Origin: Luteibacter sp.
GTDB lineage: Bacteria > Pseudomonadota > Gammaproteobacteria > Xanthomonadales > Rhodanobacteraceae
Direction: 5' to 3'
Length of the DNA: 64,000 bases
Assembly (NCBI RefSeq): GCF_009912395.1
Contig: NZ_WNDO01000002.1
Coordinates: 1 to 64,000, forward strand
The notes under the pieces were generated by a model. It was given only the letters and a program-made list of their open reading frames with translations, did no database searches and was not told where the DNA came from. This document shows positions 1 through 8,512 of this stretch, one piece after another (position 1 is the first letter of the stretch; each line of letters opens with the position of its first letter). A program made the translations under genes and the position numbers.

Positions 1-292
1 GCGCGAGCACCGCGCCCTGTTGGAGCAATACGCTTTGATCGCCAGCATGAGTGCCAGAGGCAACTGCTACGACAACGCAGCAATGGAGAGTTGGAACCAC
101 AGTCTGAAGGTCGAGGCCATCCATGGTGAACACCTCGCCACACGGGAGCAGGCCAAGGCTCATGTGTTTGACTACATTGAGGTTGACTACAATCGGATCC
201 GGCTGCACTCGACCCTGGGCTACCTCAGCCCAGAGCAGTACGAGCTGGCCAATGTCGCTTAGATAGGTGTCCGTAAATCAGGGGCAAGATCA
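1..292 (+). mobile_element. Right end of an IS3-family insertion sequence
   Basis: The left part of the window is the 3' end of an IS3-family element. It holds the last part of the transposase and ends in a short non-coding tail. Read inward from the right end, the tail begins TGATCTTGCCCC, the TG-start expected of an IS3-type terminal repeat, and its outer edge is near base 292. From base 293 the emrB reading frame resumes on the minus strand. The element therefore sits inside emrB, and its left end and the rest of emrB lie outside the window. The exact boundary and target duplication cannot be fixed from one end. Confidence 0.8.
2..262 (+). CDS. IS3-family transposase (OrfB/InsF-type), 3' fragment
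   Basis: This is the C-terminal end of a DDE transposase of the retroviral-integrase type, which cuts and joins IS ends. The frame is open from the window edge, so the gene starts outside. It contains the conserved segment SARGNCYDNAAMESWN, whose glutamate is the last residue of the DDE triad, followed by the RIRLHSTLGYLSPEQYE tail typical of IS3/IS150-group proteins. The first in-frame ATG at base 20 is internal to the domain and is not the real start. Whether the full element is active cannot be judged here. Confidence 0.9.
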   Translation, partial: REHRALLEQYALIASMSARGNCYDNAAMESWNHSLKVEAIHGEHLATREQAKAHVFDYIEVDYNRIRLHSTLGYLSPEQYELANVA

Positions 293-876
293 CAGGTGAC
301 GAAGCCCGCCGCCGCACCCACCGGCACGTTGATGTAGAAGATCCACGGCCAGGAGAAGTTGTCGGTGAGGTAGCCGCCGAGGATGGGGCCGAAGATCGGC
401 GCCACCACCACGGTCATTGCCCACATCGCCAGCGCGATGCCTTGCTTGGTCTTCGGGTAGCTGGACAGCAGCAGCGACAGCGACAACGCCACCATCGGAC
501 CCGAACCCGCGCCCTGCAACAGGCGGAAGATCACCAGCATCGGCATGCTCGAGGCCAGGCCGCAGAGCATGGAGAACACCACGAACAAGCCCACCGAGAA
601 GCAGAACGTCTTCACCTCGCCGAAGCGGCGGGCGAGCCAGCCGGTGAGCGGCTGCATGATGGCGCTGGCCAGCGCATAGGAACTGATCGCCCACGTGCCC
701 TCGCTGGCGCTCACGCCGAGGCTGCCCGCGATGTGCGGGACCGCGACGTTGACGATCGTCATGTCGAGGATCTCCATGAAGGTGGAGAACGCGACGGCGA
801 TCGTCAGCAGGACCAGCGCACCGCCCTGGAGCGGCTTGGGCCCGGCCGGTGCGGGCATGGTGGCGGCGTCGCTCAA
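259..876 (-). pseudogene. emrB: EmrB/QacA-type MFS multidrug exporter, cut off by IS insertion
   Basis: This is the N-terminal 190 or so residues of a DHA2-family proton-driven drug exporter, which normally has about 500 residues and 14 membrane helices. Helix 1 carries FMEILDMTIVNVAVPHI and the loop motif GWLARRFGEVKTF follows, both family hallmarks. The native frame runs to base 293; the last eleven or so residues are read from the IS end and then stop. The start overlaps the emrA stop (ATGA), so the pump genes are translationally coupled. At most five or six helices remain, so no transport is expected. Confidence 0.9.
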
Positions 877-2072
877 GGCACGTCCGTCCCGAGGTTGGCG
901 CGGACGATATCGTCGGCGGCGGCATCGGCCTTGGCGGCCACGTCGTCATAGACGCTGGTCTGGGCTACGGGCTTGTCGACCGGCGCCTTGGCCAGCACGT
1001 CGCCCTTGTCGTCGGTGATGTTGACGGTGACCGCGGTGGAGAGGCCGATGCGCAGCGGATGCTTGTCGAGATCGTTCGGGTCCAGCGCGATGCGGACCGG
1101 TACGCGCTGCACCACCTTGATCCAGTTGCCCGTGGCGTTCTGCGCCGGCAGCAGAGAGAACGCGCTGCCGGTGCCGGCGCCGAGGCCGATCACCTTGCCG
1201 TGGTATTCGACGCCGCTACCGTAGATATCGGCCTCGATCTTCGCTGGCTGGCCGATACGTACGTGGCGCAGCTGGCTCTCCTTGAAGTTGGCGTCCACCC
1301 ACAGGTCGTGCAGGGGCACCACGGTCATGAGCTGCTGGCCCGGCTGCACGCTGTTGCCGACCTGCACGCCGCGCTGGGCGACGAAGCCGTCGATGGGCGC
1401 GAGGATGGCGTTGCGCTGCGAGGCGATCCAGGCCTGGCGGAAGCTGGCGCGGGCCTGGAGCACTGAGGGGTTGTTCTCGACATCGCTGCCGTCGATCAGC
1501 GCGCGCGAGGCGTCGGCCTGGCGCTGGGCGGATTCCAGGGCGGACTGGGCGCTGTCCACGGCGTCGCGGGCGTGCTGCACTTCTTCCGGCGCGACGGCCT
1601 TCTCGGCGAGCAGCGGCAGGCGGCGCTTGAGGTCGTCCTGCGCGCGCTTGAGGTCGAGGCGACGTGCGGCGAGGCCGGCGTCGGCGCTGGCGGCGGACTG
1701 GGTCTGCTGGCGCACCTGGCGCACGGCCTGGGCGAGGGCGCTGCTGGCCTTGCGCAGGTTCACGTCGGCGTCGGTGGCGTCGAGGCGCACGAGCACCTGG
1801 CCGGCCTTCACCAACTGCGTGTCGTCGGCGTAGACGCCGGTGACGATGCCGGGAACCTGGGCGGAGATGCCTACCTGGTTGCCGCCCACATAGGCGTCAT
1901 CGGTGGTCTCGCGCGTGGAGAACACAAACAGCCACAGGAGGAACCAGATCAGCGCGGCCAGCACGAAGACGAGCAGGACGATGATCAGCGCGCGCTTGCG
2001 CTTGCCCTTGTCCTTCGGCGCGTTGCCGCTTTCCTGCTACGCTTGCGGCGTATCGTTCGGGGTGGCGCTCAT
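873..2072 (-). pseudogene. emrA: EmrA/HlyD-type membrane fusion protein with amber codon 12
   Basis: EmrA forms the periplasmic link between an EmrB pump and an outer-membrane channel. The gene should start at the ATG ending at 2072, which overlaps the outer-membrane-factor stop (ATGA). Codon 12, between GCG and CAG at 2037-2039, is TAG. After it the frame continues unbroken through a basic stretch, one membrane helix, the lipoyl/barrel segment TTDDAYVGGNQVGISAQVPG, a long alanine-rich coiled coil and the second barrel half. An internal restart at 1964 would lose most of the cytoplasmic tail and part of the helix. A CAG-to-TAG change is the simplest origin. Confidence 0.85.
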
Positions 2073-3538
2073 GGGCTCTGGGCTCCGTCGGTGCTATGCG
2101 TGGAAGTCGGGGAAGGGGATGCGGGGTTCTCGGCGCAGTAGCCGCCGCCGAGGGACTTGATCAGGGCGACGTCGGTGGACAGCGCCTGGCCATGCAGGTC
2201 GATCGCTGCGTCCTGCTGCTGCAGCGCGCTGGCTTCGGTCGCGAGGGATTCGCGGTCGTCGCGCACGCCGCGTTTCGCACGGGCCTGCGCACTGGCGAGT
2301 AGGCGATCGGTCGCGTCGACGGTGTCGGCCTGTTGCTGGCGACGCCCGGCGACTTGCTGCGCGCCGAGCGCCTGCGTGGCGACATCGCGCGCGGCGGACG
2401 CGACGGTGGCGTTGTACTGCGCGACGGCGGCGTCGAGCTGCGCGCGGCTCACGCCGTGGGCCGCTTCGAGCGCGCCACCTTCGAAGATCGGCAGGTTGAT
2501 GGCGGGCGTGAGCGAGAACACCCGGCTGCTGCCGGTAAAGACCTTGTCCACGTCGATGCTGGACAGGCCTGCCATGGCCTTGAGGCTCACGTCGGGGAAG
2601 AACTGAGCGCGTGCGGCATCGGTATTGCGCAGCGCGGCCTCCACCTGCCAGCGGCTGGCCGCGATGTCGGGACGACGGGCCATGAGGTTGCTGCCGACGT
2701 CACCCGGAAGGCCGGGCGCGACCTCGGGTAACGGGCGTGGCGTCAGGGCGGGCAGGTCGGCGGGAGAGACGCCGACGAGGGTCGCCAGCGATGCGCGACG
2801 GATATCGGCGGAGCCTTGCAGCGCGACCTTCTGCTGACGCGCGGCGGCGAGCTCGGCGCGCGCTTGCAACGCGGTGTCGGGCACGTCGACGCCTTGCTTC
2901 ACCCGCAACTCGGCGATGCGCAGCGCACGTTCGCGGGCGGCGATGAGCCGATCGGCGAGCGTCACGCGAGCCTCGTCGGTGAGCCAGCCGAAATAGGTGT
3001 CGGCGACCACGGACTGGATCGACAGCGACGACGCCGAGCGTTCCGCTTCGGCGGCGCGCGCGCTGTCGATCGCGCTTTCGATGGCGAAGCGCTTCTTGCC
3101 CCACCAGTCGAAGTCGTAGCTCACCTGCACGCCGAGGTCGGCCTGGTTGTACCAGGTGAAACCCAGGAACTTGGCCGGGATCAGCCCGTGTTCGCTCATG
3201 CGCTGGCGTTCGACCTGGGCGCTGCCGTTGACGCGCAGGCCAGCCTACGCGGCGGCGACCCGAATGTTCTGCTGGGCGCTGTCCACGCGGGTCTTCGCCT
3301 GGGCGAGGTCCGGCGCGCCGCGAAGGGCGAGCTGGATCAGGGTGTCGAGCTGCGGGTCGTCATAGGCCTTCCACCATTCGGCGGCCGGCCAGCCGGGGCG
3401 GTTGTCGGTGTTCAAACCGGCGAGCGGCACGTCCGCGCGCAGCGCGGGGCGGTCGATCTTCGCCGGCACATGGCAGGCCGCGAGCGATAGCGCGACGACG
3501 CCCGCCAGCAGGGTGGGGCGGAGGAGGGAGGGGATCAT
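2069..3538 (-). pseudogene. NodT/OprM-type outer-membrane efflux lipoprotein with amber codon 98
   Basis: This is the TolC-like outer-membrane channel of the efflux operon. The start at 3538 overlaps the marR stop (ATGA). The N-terminus is a lipoprotein signal with lipobox LAACHVP, followed by WWKAYDDPQLDTLI and the first helical repeat. At 3245-3247 a TAG follows GTCGCCGCCGCG. The same frame then continues without further defect for about 390 codons to the end of the second TolC repeat. Total length with the stop is 490 codons, normal for the family. The truncated 97-residue product cannot form a channel. Confidence 0.87.
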
Positions 3539-4050
3539 GGCGATTCCGCGGGGTCGAGGTGCAGGGCGAATTTCTTGAGCAGGCGCTCGAGGGTTTTGCG
3601 TTCGGTGGTGGAGAAGCAGGCGAACTTCTCGATCAGCTCGGGGAACATCGGCGGCAGCAACTGGCGCACGAAATGGCTTCCTTCTGCCGTGATCTTCAGT
3701 TCCACCTGGCGCCTGTCGTGGACGGCGTGGGTGCGCGTAATGAAGCCGCGCTTGGCCAGCAGGTTGGTGATGCGCGTCATGTTGGTGGGCTTCTGCTCCG
3801 CCAGCGCGCACAGCTCGCTGGGTGTGGAACTGCCCTCGGCGGACGAGTACAGCATCATCAGCGTGCGGAAATCGCTGTCGTTCATGTCGAAAGGCTTGAG
3901 CTTCGCTTCGAAGTCCCGGCGCAGGGTCTCGGCCGTGAGCAGGAGCAGGCGGATGAGCAGGACCTCGCATTTGGGCACGCCTGGGATGTTCCCGGCGACA
4001 CGGTCGACCCCCTCATAGAGGGCGTCGACGCAGGGTTTCAGGCTGGACAT
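3535..4050 (-). CDS. MarR-family transcriptional repressor of the efflux operon
   Basis: This is a winged-helix regulator of 171 residues. The DNA-binding part includes ELCALAEQKPTNMTRITNLL (recognition helix) and the wing RTHAVHDRRQVELKIT, with a dimerisation helix at each end. It is the first gene of the operon and overlaps the next gene by ATGA. Relatives such as EmrR repress their own pump operon and release DNA when they bind lipophilic drugs. A 26-bp palindrome lies 8 bp upstream of the start and is the likely operator. The repressor itself looks intact although all three pump genes are damaged. Confidence 0.9.
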   Translation of the reverse strand: MSSLKPCVDALYEGVDRVAGNIPGVPKCEVLLIRLLLLTAETLRRDFEAKLKPFDMNDSDFRTLMMLYSSAEGSSTPSELCALAEQKPTNMTRITNLLAKRGFITRTHAVHDRRQVELKITAEGSHFVRQLLPPMFPELIEKFACFSTTERKTLERLLKKFALHLDPAESP

Positions 4051-4058
4051 TACGCTGG

Positions 4059-4084
4059 CTAATAATTCACTGGTGAAGTATTAG
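4059..4084. promoter_or_regulatory. Probable MarR operator
   Basis: A 26-bp inverted repeat, CTAATAATTCAC-TG-GTGAAGTATTAG, has one mismatched pair and lies just upstream of the marR start. It is AT-rich against a GC-rich background. Size, symmetry and position fit a MarR dimer site that overlaps the promoter. Binding is inferred. Confidence 0.7.
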
Positions 4085-4163
4085 GCTAGCAAGGGCTGTG
4101 GGCGCCAGGCAAGTGCCTGGGTGGGTGGACGCGGCTTGGGCGGCCCGATGCGACCCTGCTTTT

Positions 4164-4231
4164 TGTAGGAGCGCGCTTGCGCGCGATGGGGGGCGCGGCA
4201 ACCCCACATCGCGCGCAAGCGCGCTCCTACA
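4164..4231. repeat. REP-like palindrome pair
   Basis: Two copies of TGTAGGAGCGCGCTTGCGCG face each other across a short spacer and can form one long hairpin. The unit recurs at five other sites in this window, always between genes. Its GTAG head and palindromic body match the class of REP elements mobilised by RAYT transposases. It lies beyond the 3' end of tatD and may help terminate or stabilise transcripts. Confidence 0.85.
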
Positions 4232-4246
4232 GTGGTTGGGTGGTCG

Positions 4247-5026
4247 TTAGCCGGGAAGCCCCGGCAGGCCGAACAGCCTCTCGGCGTTGCGCGTGGTCGC
4301 CTCGGCGATGGCGTCGGTGGACATCTCGCGCAGCGACGCCACCGTCTCCAGCACGTCGACCATGAATGCCGGTTCGTTCCGCTGCCCGCGTCGATGGGCA
4401 CAGGGCTGGTCAGGGGCATCGGTTTCCAGCAATAGCCACTCCAGTGGCATCGCGGCCACGACGCGGCGGATGCGATTCGCGCGCTCGTAGGTCACCGGGC
4501 CGCCGATGCCGATATGGAAGCCCATGTCGAACAACTGCCGTGCCTGTTCTTCGCTACCGGAGAAGCTGTGAACGACGCCGCGCAGTCCACCCACGCGACG
4601 CATCGTGTGGATCGTTTCCTCGAAAGCCCGCCGCGCATGCACGATGACCGGTAGATCGTGCTCCTTCGCGATATGCAACTGGCGCACGAAAACCTCGCGC
4701 TGGCGATCCGGATCGAGCCCTTCTACGTAGAAATCGAGCCCGATCTCTCCAACCGCCACCGTGCCCGGGCGATCCAGCCAGGCGGGCAGTTCGTCGAGGT
4801 GTTCGTCGCGATGTGCCGCCGTCATCAACGGATGCAATCCATACGCCGGATGGACGCCTTCACGAGCCTTGCACAAAGCCTCGATGACTTCCCAGTTCCC
4901 GCGATCGATCGCCGGTACGATCCATCGCTGCACCCCGGCATCCCGGGCTCGCTGGAACATGGCATCACCGTCGACGTCGAACGAGGCGTCGTCCAGGTGG
5001 GCGTGGGTGTCGATCAGGTCGGGCAT
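4247..5026 (-). CDS. tatD: TatD-family metal-dependent hydrolase (DNase)
   Basis: This is a 259-residue amidohydrolase-fold enzyme of the TatD/YcfH family, which are cytoplasmic 3'-5' exonucleases using two divalent metals. The metal-binding HxH is in DTHAHLDD near residue 8, the bridging glutamate is in GEIGLDFY near 94, later histidines are in VIVHARRAF and VVHSFSG, and the final aspartate is in LLLETDAPD. Length is normal. It stands alone between a REP element and a divergent lipoprotein gene. Confidence 0.92.
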   Translation of the reverse strand: MPDLIDTHAHLDDASFDVDGDAMFQRARDAGVQRWIVPAIDRGNWEVIEALCKAREGVHPAYGLHPLMTAAHRDEHLDELPAWLDRPGTVAVGEIGLDFYVEGLDPDRQREVFVRQLHIAKEHDLPVIVHARRAFEETIHTMRRVGGLRGVVHSFSGSEEQARQLFDMGFHIGIGGPVTYERANRIRRVVAAMPLEWLLLETDAPDQPCAHRRGQRNEPAFMVDVLETVASLREMSTDAIAEATTRNAERLFGLPGLPG

Positions 5027-5169
5027 GCGGGTTGGCGGGTAGCTGAATCGTGAGCGTGGAGTCTAAGGCTTCGTTCAGTTTAACGACTGTCAAATGTGAT
5101 CCGAGGCGACCACCGGGTGATGGGGCTCGAGCGCCATCGGGTCGTAGACCTTTTATCGGAGAGTAGGGT

Positions 5170-5781
5170 ATGAGCAGGTTGAAGATTTCCGTCCTGAACA
5201 TCGGTTTGGGTGCGGCGCTGGCTTTGGGTCTTTCCGCCTGTAACCGCGATGCGAACGCCGACGTGGCGAACGCTCCCGCCCCGGCTGCGGCTCCCGCGCC
5301 GGCACCGATCGCGCCGCCTCCGCCCCCGCCGGGTCCGAAGTACGCACGCGTCGTCAGTGTCGACCCGGTTCGCGAGGCCGCTTCCTCGCCGCAGCGCGAA
5401 TGCCACGACGAGGTGGTGACCCGTCGCGCACCGGTGAAGGATCAGCATCAGATCGCGGGTACCGCCATCGGCGCGGTGGCGGGTGGCTTGCTGGGTAACC
5501 AGGTCGGTGGCGGCAAGGGCCGCACGCTGGCGACGGTTGCCGGTGCCATCGGCGGCGGTTACGCGGGCCACGAGATTCAGGAGCGTCGCCAGGAGACGAA
5601 TACCGTCACCAGCACCGTGCGCAAGTGCAACACCGTGCAGGGCAGCAGTGGCGACAAGATCGTCGCTTATGACGTCCGCTATGAATACAACGGCGTGACC
5701 CGCTCGGTACGCATGGACCATGACCCGGGCGATCGCGTTGAAGTGCAGGAAGGCGTCTCGGTGATTTCCGACGCCCGTTGA
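5170..5781 (+). CDS. Glycine-zipper 2TM lipoprotein
   Basis: This is a 203-residue probable outer-membrane lipoprotein. The signal peptide ends at lipobox LGLSAC (Cys 24), followed by a proline/alanine-rich linker. A glycine-zipper segment (IAGTAIGAVAGGLLGNQVGG and a second half) lies around residues 97-130, and a folded C-terminal domain follows. Relatives such as SlyB/RcnB-neighbour proteins stabilise the envelope, but the exact role is unknown. The next gene, 32 bp downstream, encodes a protein of the same plan, so the two look like an operon of diverged duplicates. Confidence 0.85.
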   Translation: MSRLKISVLNIGLGAALALGLSACNRDANADVANAPAPAAAPAPAPIAPPPPPPGPKYARVVSVDPVREAASSPQRECHDEVVTRRAPVKDQHQIAGTAIGAVAGGLLGNQVGGGKGRTLATVAGAIGGGYAGHEIQERRQETNTVTSTVRKCNTVQGSSGDKIVAYDVRYEYNGVTRSVRMDHDPGDRVEVQEGVSVISDAR

Positions 5782-5813
5782 TCGATCGCAACTCTCCTCC
5801 AGGACGCATTCCC

Positions 5814-6278
5814 ATGCACAACATCGTCCAGAAAATCGGCATCGTGGCGGCCGCGCTCGCCACGTTGTCCCTGACGGCTTGCTATGACCAGCCGCGCAGG
5901 GTCTATCGCGAGGAACGCGTCGTCTATTCCGGTCCGCCGCGTGGTTGCCAGCAGTGCGGCGTGGTGCAGGACATCGAGCAGATCTACACGGATCGCCAGT
6001 CGTCGCCGCTGGGCGCCGTGATCGGCGCGGTTGCCGGTGGCGTGCTCGGTAGCACGATAGGCAAGGGTGACGGTCGCAAGGCCGCGACCGTCGGCGGTGC
6101 CGTCGTGGGTGGCCTGGTCGGTAACCAGGTCGGCAAGCGCAATGGCGAGGACGTGGCGTTCCGTGTCCGTGTTCGCCTGGACGATGGGCGCTGGGCCACG
6201 GTCACGCAACAGGACGATCCGCAGTTGCGTCAAGGTGATTACGTCGAAATACGCGGTGATCGGGTATTCAGGCGCTGA
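5814..6278 (+). CDS. Glycine-zipper 2TM lipoprotein, second copy
   Basis: This is a 154-residue protein with a lipoprotein signal (lipobox SLTAC), a CQQC pair near residue 46, and a glycine zipper at about 66-105 (GAVIGAVAGGVLGSTIG, then VVGGLVGNQVGKRNG). A short C-terminal domain resembles that of the preceding gene. The ATG at 5814 is chosen because it begins the signal peptide. The tandem arrangement suggests duplication. A strong intrinsic terminator follows at once. Confidence 0.85.
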   Translation: MHNIVQKIGIVAAALATLSLTACYDQPRRVYREERVVYSGPPRGCQQCGVVQDIEQIYTDRQSSPLGAVIGAVAGGVLGSTIGKGDGRKAATVGGAVVGGLVGNQVGKRNGEDVAFRVRVRLDDGRWATVTQQDDPQLRQGDYVEIRGDRVFRR

Positions 6279-6300
6279 TCGTATGGACGTATAAACGTCT

Positions 6301-6334
6301 AAAAAAGAAGCCCGCGAAAGCGGGCTTCTTTTTT
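6301..6334 (+). terminator. Rho-independent terminator after the glycine-zipper genes
   Basis: A 15-bp A/T-to-GC stem (GAAGCCCGC / GCGGGCTTC core) with a GAAA tetraloop is followed by a run of T. This is a textbook intrinsic terminator for the plus-strand pair, and the symmetric A and T runs would also allow use from the other strand. Confidence 0.93.
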
Positions 6335-6365
6335 GCCTGAATATGGCTAACGCAAAAATTTTGGA

Positions 6366-6398
6366 CAAAAAAAGACCCTCGTCCGAGGGCCCCTTTTT
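6366..6398. terminator. Probable bidirectional terminator
   Basis: The hairpin CCCTCG-TC-CGAGGG is flanked by seven A on the left and five T on the right. It lies between two convergent genes and best serves the minus-strand hydrolase gene that ends at 6456. Confidence 0.75.
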
Positions 6399-6455
6399 CC
6401 CGGGAATCGCAAGCTGCCCGCCTCGATTCCTTTTCCCCGCGCATTGTGTCGACCG

Positions 6456-6890
6456 TCAGTTCACGGCGTAGAACGCGTGGTCACCGATCTTGCGAACGAC
6501 ACGCTTGCTCGACCATGCCGGTGCCACCGCGACCGTGGCGAAATGATCCGCCTGCGGCACGTACACCAGTCGCTCGCCCTTGGGCAGGCTCCAGTTGTTG
6601 ATGGAGTCGCCGGCGATCTTCCAGGCCTTGGTCCATGCGACGAGGTCGGTGACCTCAAAATCCTTCGGGGTGGTGGTGATAGCGAATTGCCGCGGCGCCG
6701 AAACGACCTCGCAGACATTGCTGCCACCCATGCCGCGATCACGGCGGCGAAGGGCGACTTCCGCCACGGCGTACTGGCCGATGGTGGGTTCGCTACGTGC
6801 TTCGAGATACACCGTCGTCGCCAGGCACGTCTGGTCGGCGAGGTGGCTCGGGAGGACGGACGCCATCCAGAGCAAAGCGGAAAGTTTCAT
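6456..6890 (-). CDS. SleB-like cell-wall hydrolase (Hydrolase_2 family)
   Basis: This is a 144-residue exported protein. The start at 6890 gives a short hydrophobic signal (KLSALLWMASVLPSHLA). The domain carries TTVYLEARSEPTIGQYAVAE, the conserved segment of the SleB/CwlJ family with the catalytic glutamate, and later NVCEVVSAPRQFA and ADHFATVAVAPAW. Family members are lytic transglycosylases or related peptidoglycan hydrolases. Outside spore formers they usually act on the sacculus or come from phage. It stands alone here. Confidence 0.8.
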   Translation of the reverse strand: MKLSALLWMASVLPSHLADQTCLATTVYLEARSEPTIGQYAVAEVALRRRDRGMGGSNVCEVVSAPRQFAITTTPKDFEVTDLVAWTKAWKIAGDSINNWSLPKGERLVYVPQADHFATVAVAPAWSSKRVVRKIGDHAFYAVN

Positions 6891-7375
6891 GTGTATCTGC
6901 CTCCAACGAGCTTTTCCGTCACTTGCGGCCTTGGAAGAGCCATGGGGGACGTATGAGCGGTAGACGGGCGGGCAGGCCGTTACTACCTGGACCAACCGAA
7001 AGGCATCCGCACGCATAGGGTTAAGCGGATGGGATCGGGCGTCACACACTGTGACTGTACTGGGCGACTGTCCGGAGACGCCTGGTATGGGTTCGCCGAA
7101 GAGGAGCGGCTTCGCATGAGCGGCGGCTCCGACGGCTTACAACGCGATGGCATGGGGCCATGCGTAGCTTGTTTCTCCGGCGTTCGCCGGGTCGCGCCAG
7201 AACCGTCATCGTCGACGGATCGTCGCGGGTATAACCATGGCGACACACCATGGCCACGAATGTGGATCAGCCGAGCCTAGTGGCGTGTCACGTTTTACGC
7301 AAGTGCGTAACCGGCACGGTTCAGCTAGGGCTCACATGCATTCTGGAATGAGATTTTGCGACGAATGCCGCGATA
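6891..7375. other. Non-coding stretch of about 480 bp
   Basis: No reading frame here has a plausible start, length and composition. It should contain the promoter of the minus-strand SleB-like gene. The only distinct sign is the 16-bp palindrome described separately. Confidence 0.5.
7295..7310. promoter_or_regulatory. Perfect 16-bp palindrome, possible operator
   Basis: The sequence TTACGCA-AG-TGCGTAA is a perfect inverted repeat in an intergenic region. It is a candidate site for an unknown dimeric regulator. No cognate regulator is encoded next to it. Confidence 0.4.
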
Positions 7376-8161
7376 TCACGCGCCAAACGTCGATATGAGG
7401 TGAAGTCGCGGCTCGTGCTTTTCAATAGTGTCCGCCTGCGACAATGTGTCGTCGAGTACTACCAATGACCTATGTTTCGACGCGAAACCATTGCACATCA
7501 GCACGATGCCCGCATCGCGTCCGTCTATGCGTAGCGATTGCCCTTCCTGAATGGGTGTATCGCTTTCGACGATTCGCAGATGGCGTTTGTGTCCGCCGAG
7601 ATAATGCAGTCGCGCCGCGATCTCCTGTCCAGGGAAGCATCCCTTGTTGAACGCGACGGCGTTCAATCGTTCCATCGAAAGCGCGGGCGGAAGCAATGCG
7701 TTCAACGCATCGTCAGGTAGCCACGCATAACCGTTGTCGATGTGTCGCGCGATCCATGCGTCGCCGTCGTCTCGTATTCCGATGTGTAGCGACGCATCGC
7801 CTTCGCCGAGCACGAGCGTGCCGTCGTCGCGTTCCTGCGCGTGCATGGTTTCGAAAGCGTCGCCGTTGGTGACATGCATGGGTGCGGAGACGTCGATCTT
7901 TACCTTCGAGCGAAAGACGAATCGTCGGAGGTCGGCGGCGAGCGCCTCGCCGTTACCGCCTCGCGGAATCGCGACCAGGCGATCGTCGGCGAGGCGGGCG
8001 ATCTGGAGCAGGGTACGTACGCGGCCCTTGGGATCGAGCCAGGCGCTCCATTGCCAGCGGCCGACGCCGAGGGACGGTAGGTCGCTGCTGAACTGGGCGT
8101 TGGCGAAACCCAGGGCATCCGGTCCGGCGAGGGCGATGGCGCAAGTGGTACGGCTGGACAT
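7376..8161 (-). CDS. ygfZ: YgfZ/CAF17-type folate-binding protein
   Basis: This is a 261-residue member of the YgfZ/GcvT family, a tetrahydrofolate-dependent helper in the repair or assembly of iron-sulfur enzymes. The signature KGCFPGQEIAARLHYLGGHK, with the essential cysteine, is near residue 175. The ATG at 8161 is preferred over one at 8215 because it starts the conserved domain. It is divergent from the succinate dehydrogenase operon, whose SdhB carries iron-sulfur clusters. Length is slightly short but normal for xanthomonad forms. Confidence 0.88.
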   Translation of the reverse strand: MSSRTTCAIALAGPDALGFANAQFSSDLPSLGVGRWQWSAWLDPKGRVRTLLQIARLADDRLVAIPRGGNGEALAADLRRFVFRSKVKIDVSAPMHVTNGDAFETMHAQERDDGTLVLGEGDASLHIGIRDDGDAWIARHIDNGYAWLPDDALNALLPPALSMERLNAVAFNKGCFPGQEIAARLHYLGGHKRHLRIVESDTPIQEGQSLRIDGRDAGIVLMCNGFASKHRSLVVLDDTLSQADTIEKHEPRLHLISTFGA

Positions 8162-8287
8162 GGGCGGGCGCAATGGCGGGGAGGGGAGTAAGATATACGG
8201 TCGCACCAAGGCCAAGCCAACCCTCTTCAGGAACCTGAAGGTTGTGCTGCGATGGCACAGGTATTACGCTTTTAGGGCTTTATAACC

Positions 8288-8455
8288 ATGTCCGACCATT
8301 CCTCCGAGCCCAAAGACGCGAACGATTCTTCTCCGGCGAAGCCACCCATCGCGCCGATCGTCCCCACGAACGGCGAGGCAGGGAAGGAGAAAGCGCCCTT
8401 GGACCCCACGCGTTACGGCGATTGGGAAAAGAACGGACGTTGCATCGACTTCTGA
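8288..8455 (+). CDS. SDHAF4-like succinate dehydrogenase assembly factor (DUF1674)
   Basis: This is a 55-residue gene. The protein has a disordered acidic/proline-rich N-terminus and ends with DPTRYGDWEKNGRCIDF, the hallmark of the DUF1674/SDHAF4 family. In mitochondria SDHAF4 shields flavinylated SdhA until it joins SdhB. The gene lies 57 bp before sdhC on the same strand, so co-expression with the complex is likely. The position-specific motif leaves little doubt about family; its role in this bacterium is inferred. Confidence 0.88.
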   Translation: MSDHSSEPKDANDSSPAKPPIAPIVPTNGEAGKEKAPLDPTRYGDWEKNGRCIDF

Positions 8456-8512
8456 TCTGAAGGCGAGGATGGGACGGTTGGGCATCAGCGATTCCAATCC
8501 AGGATAGCCGCC

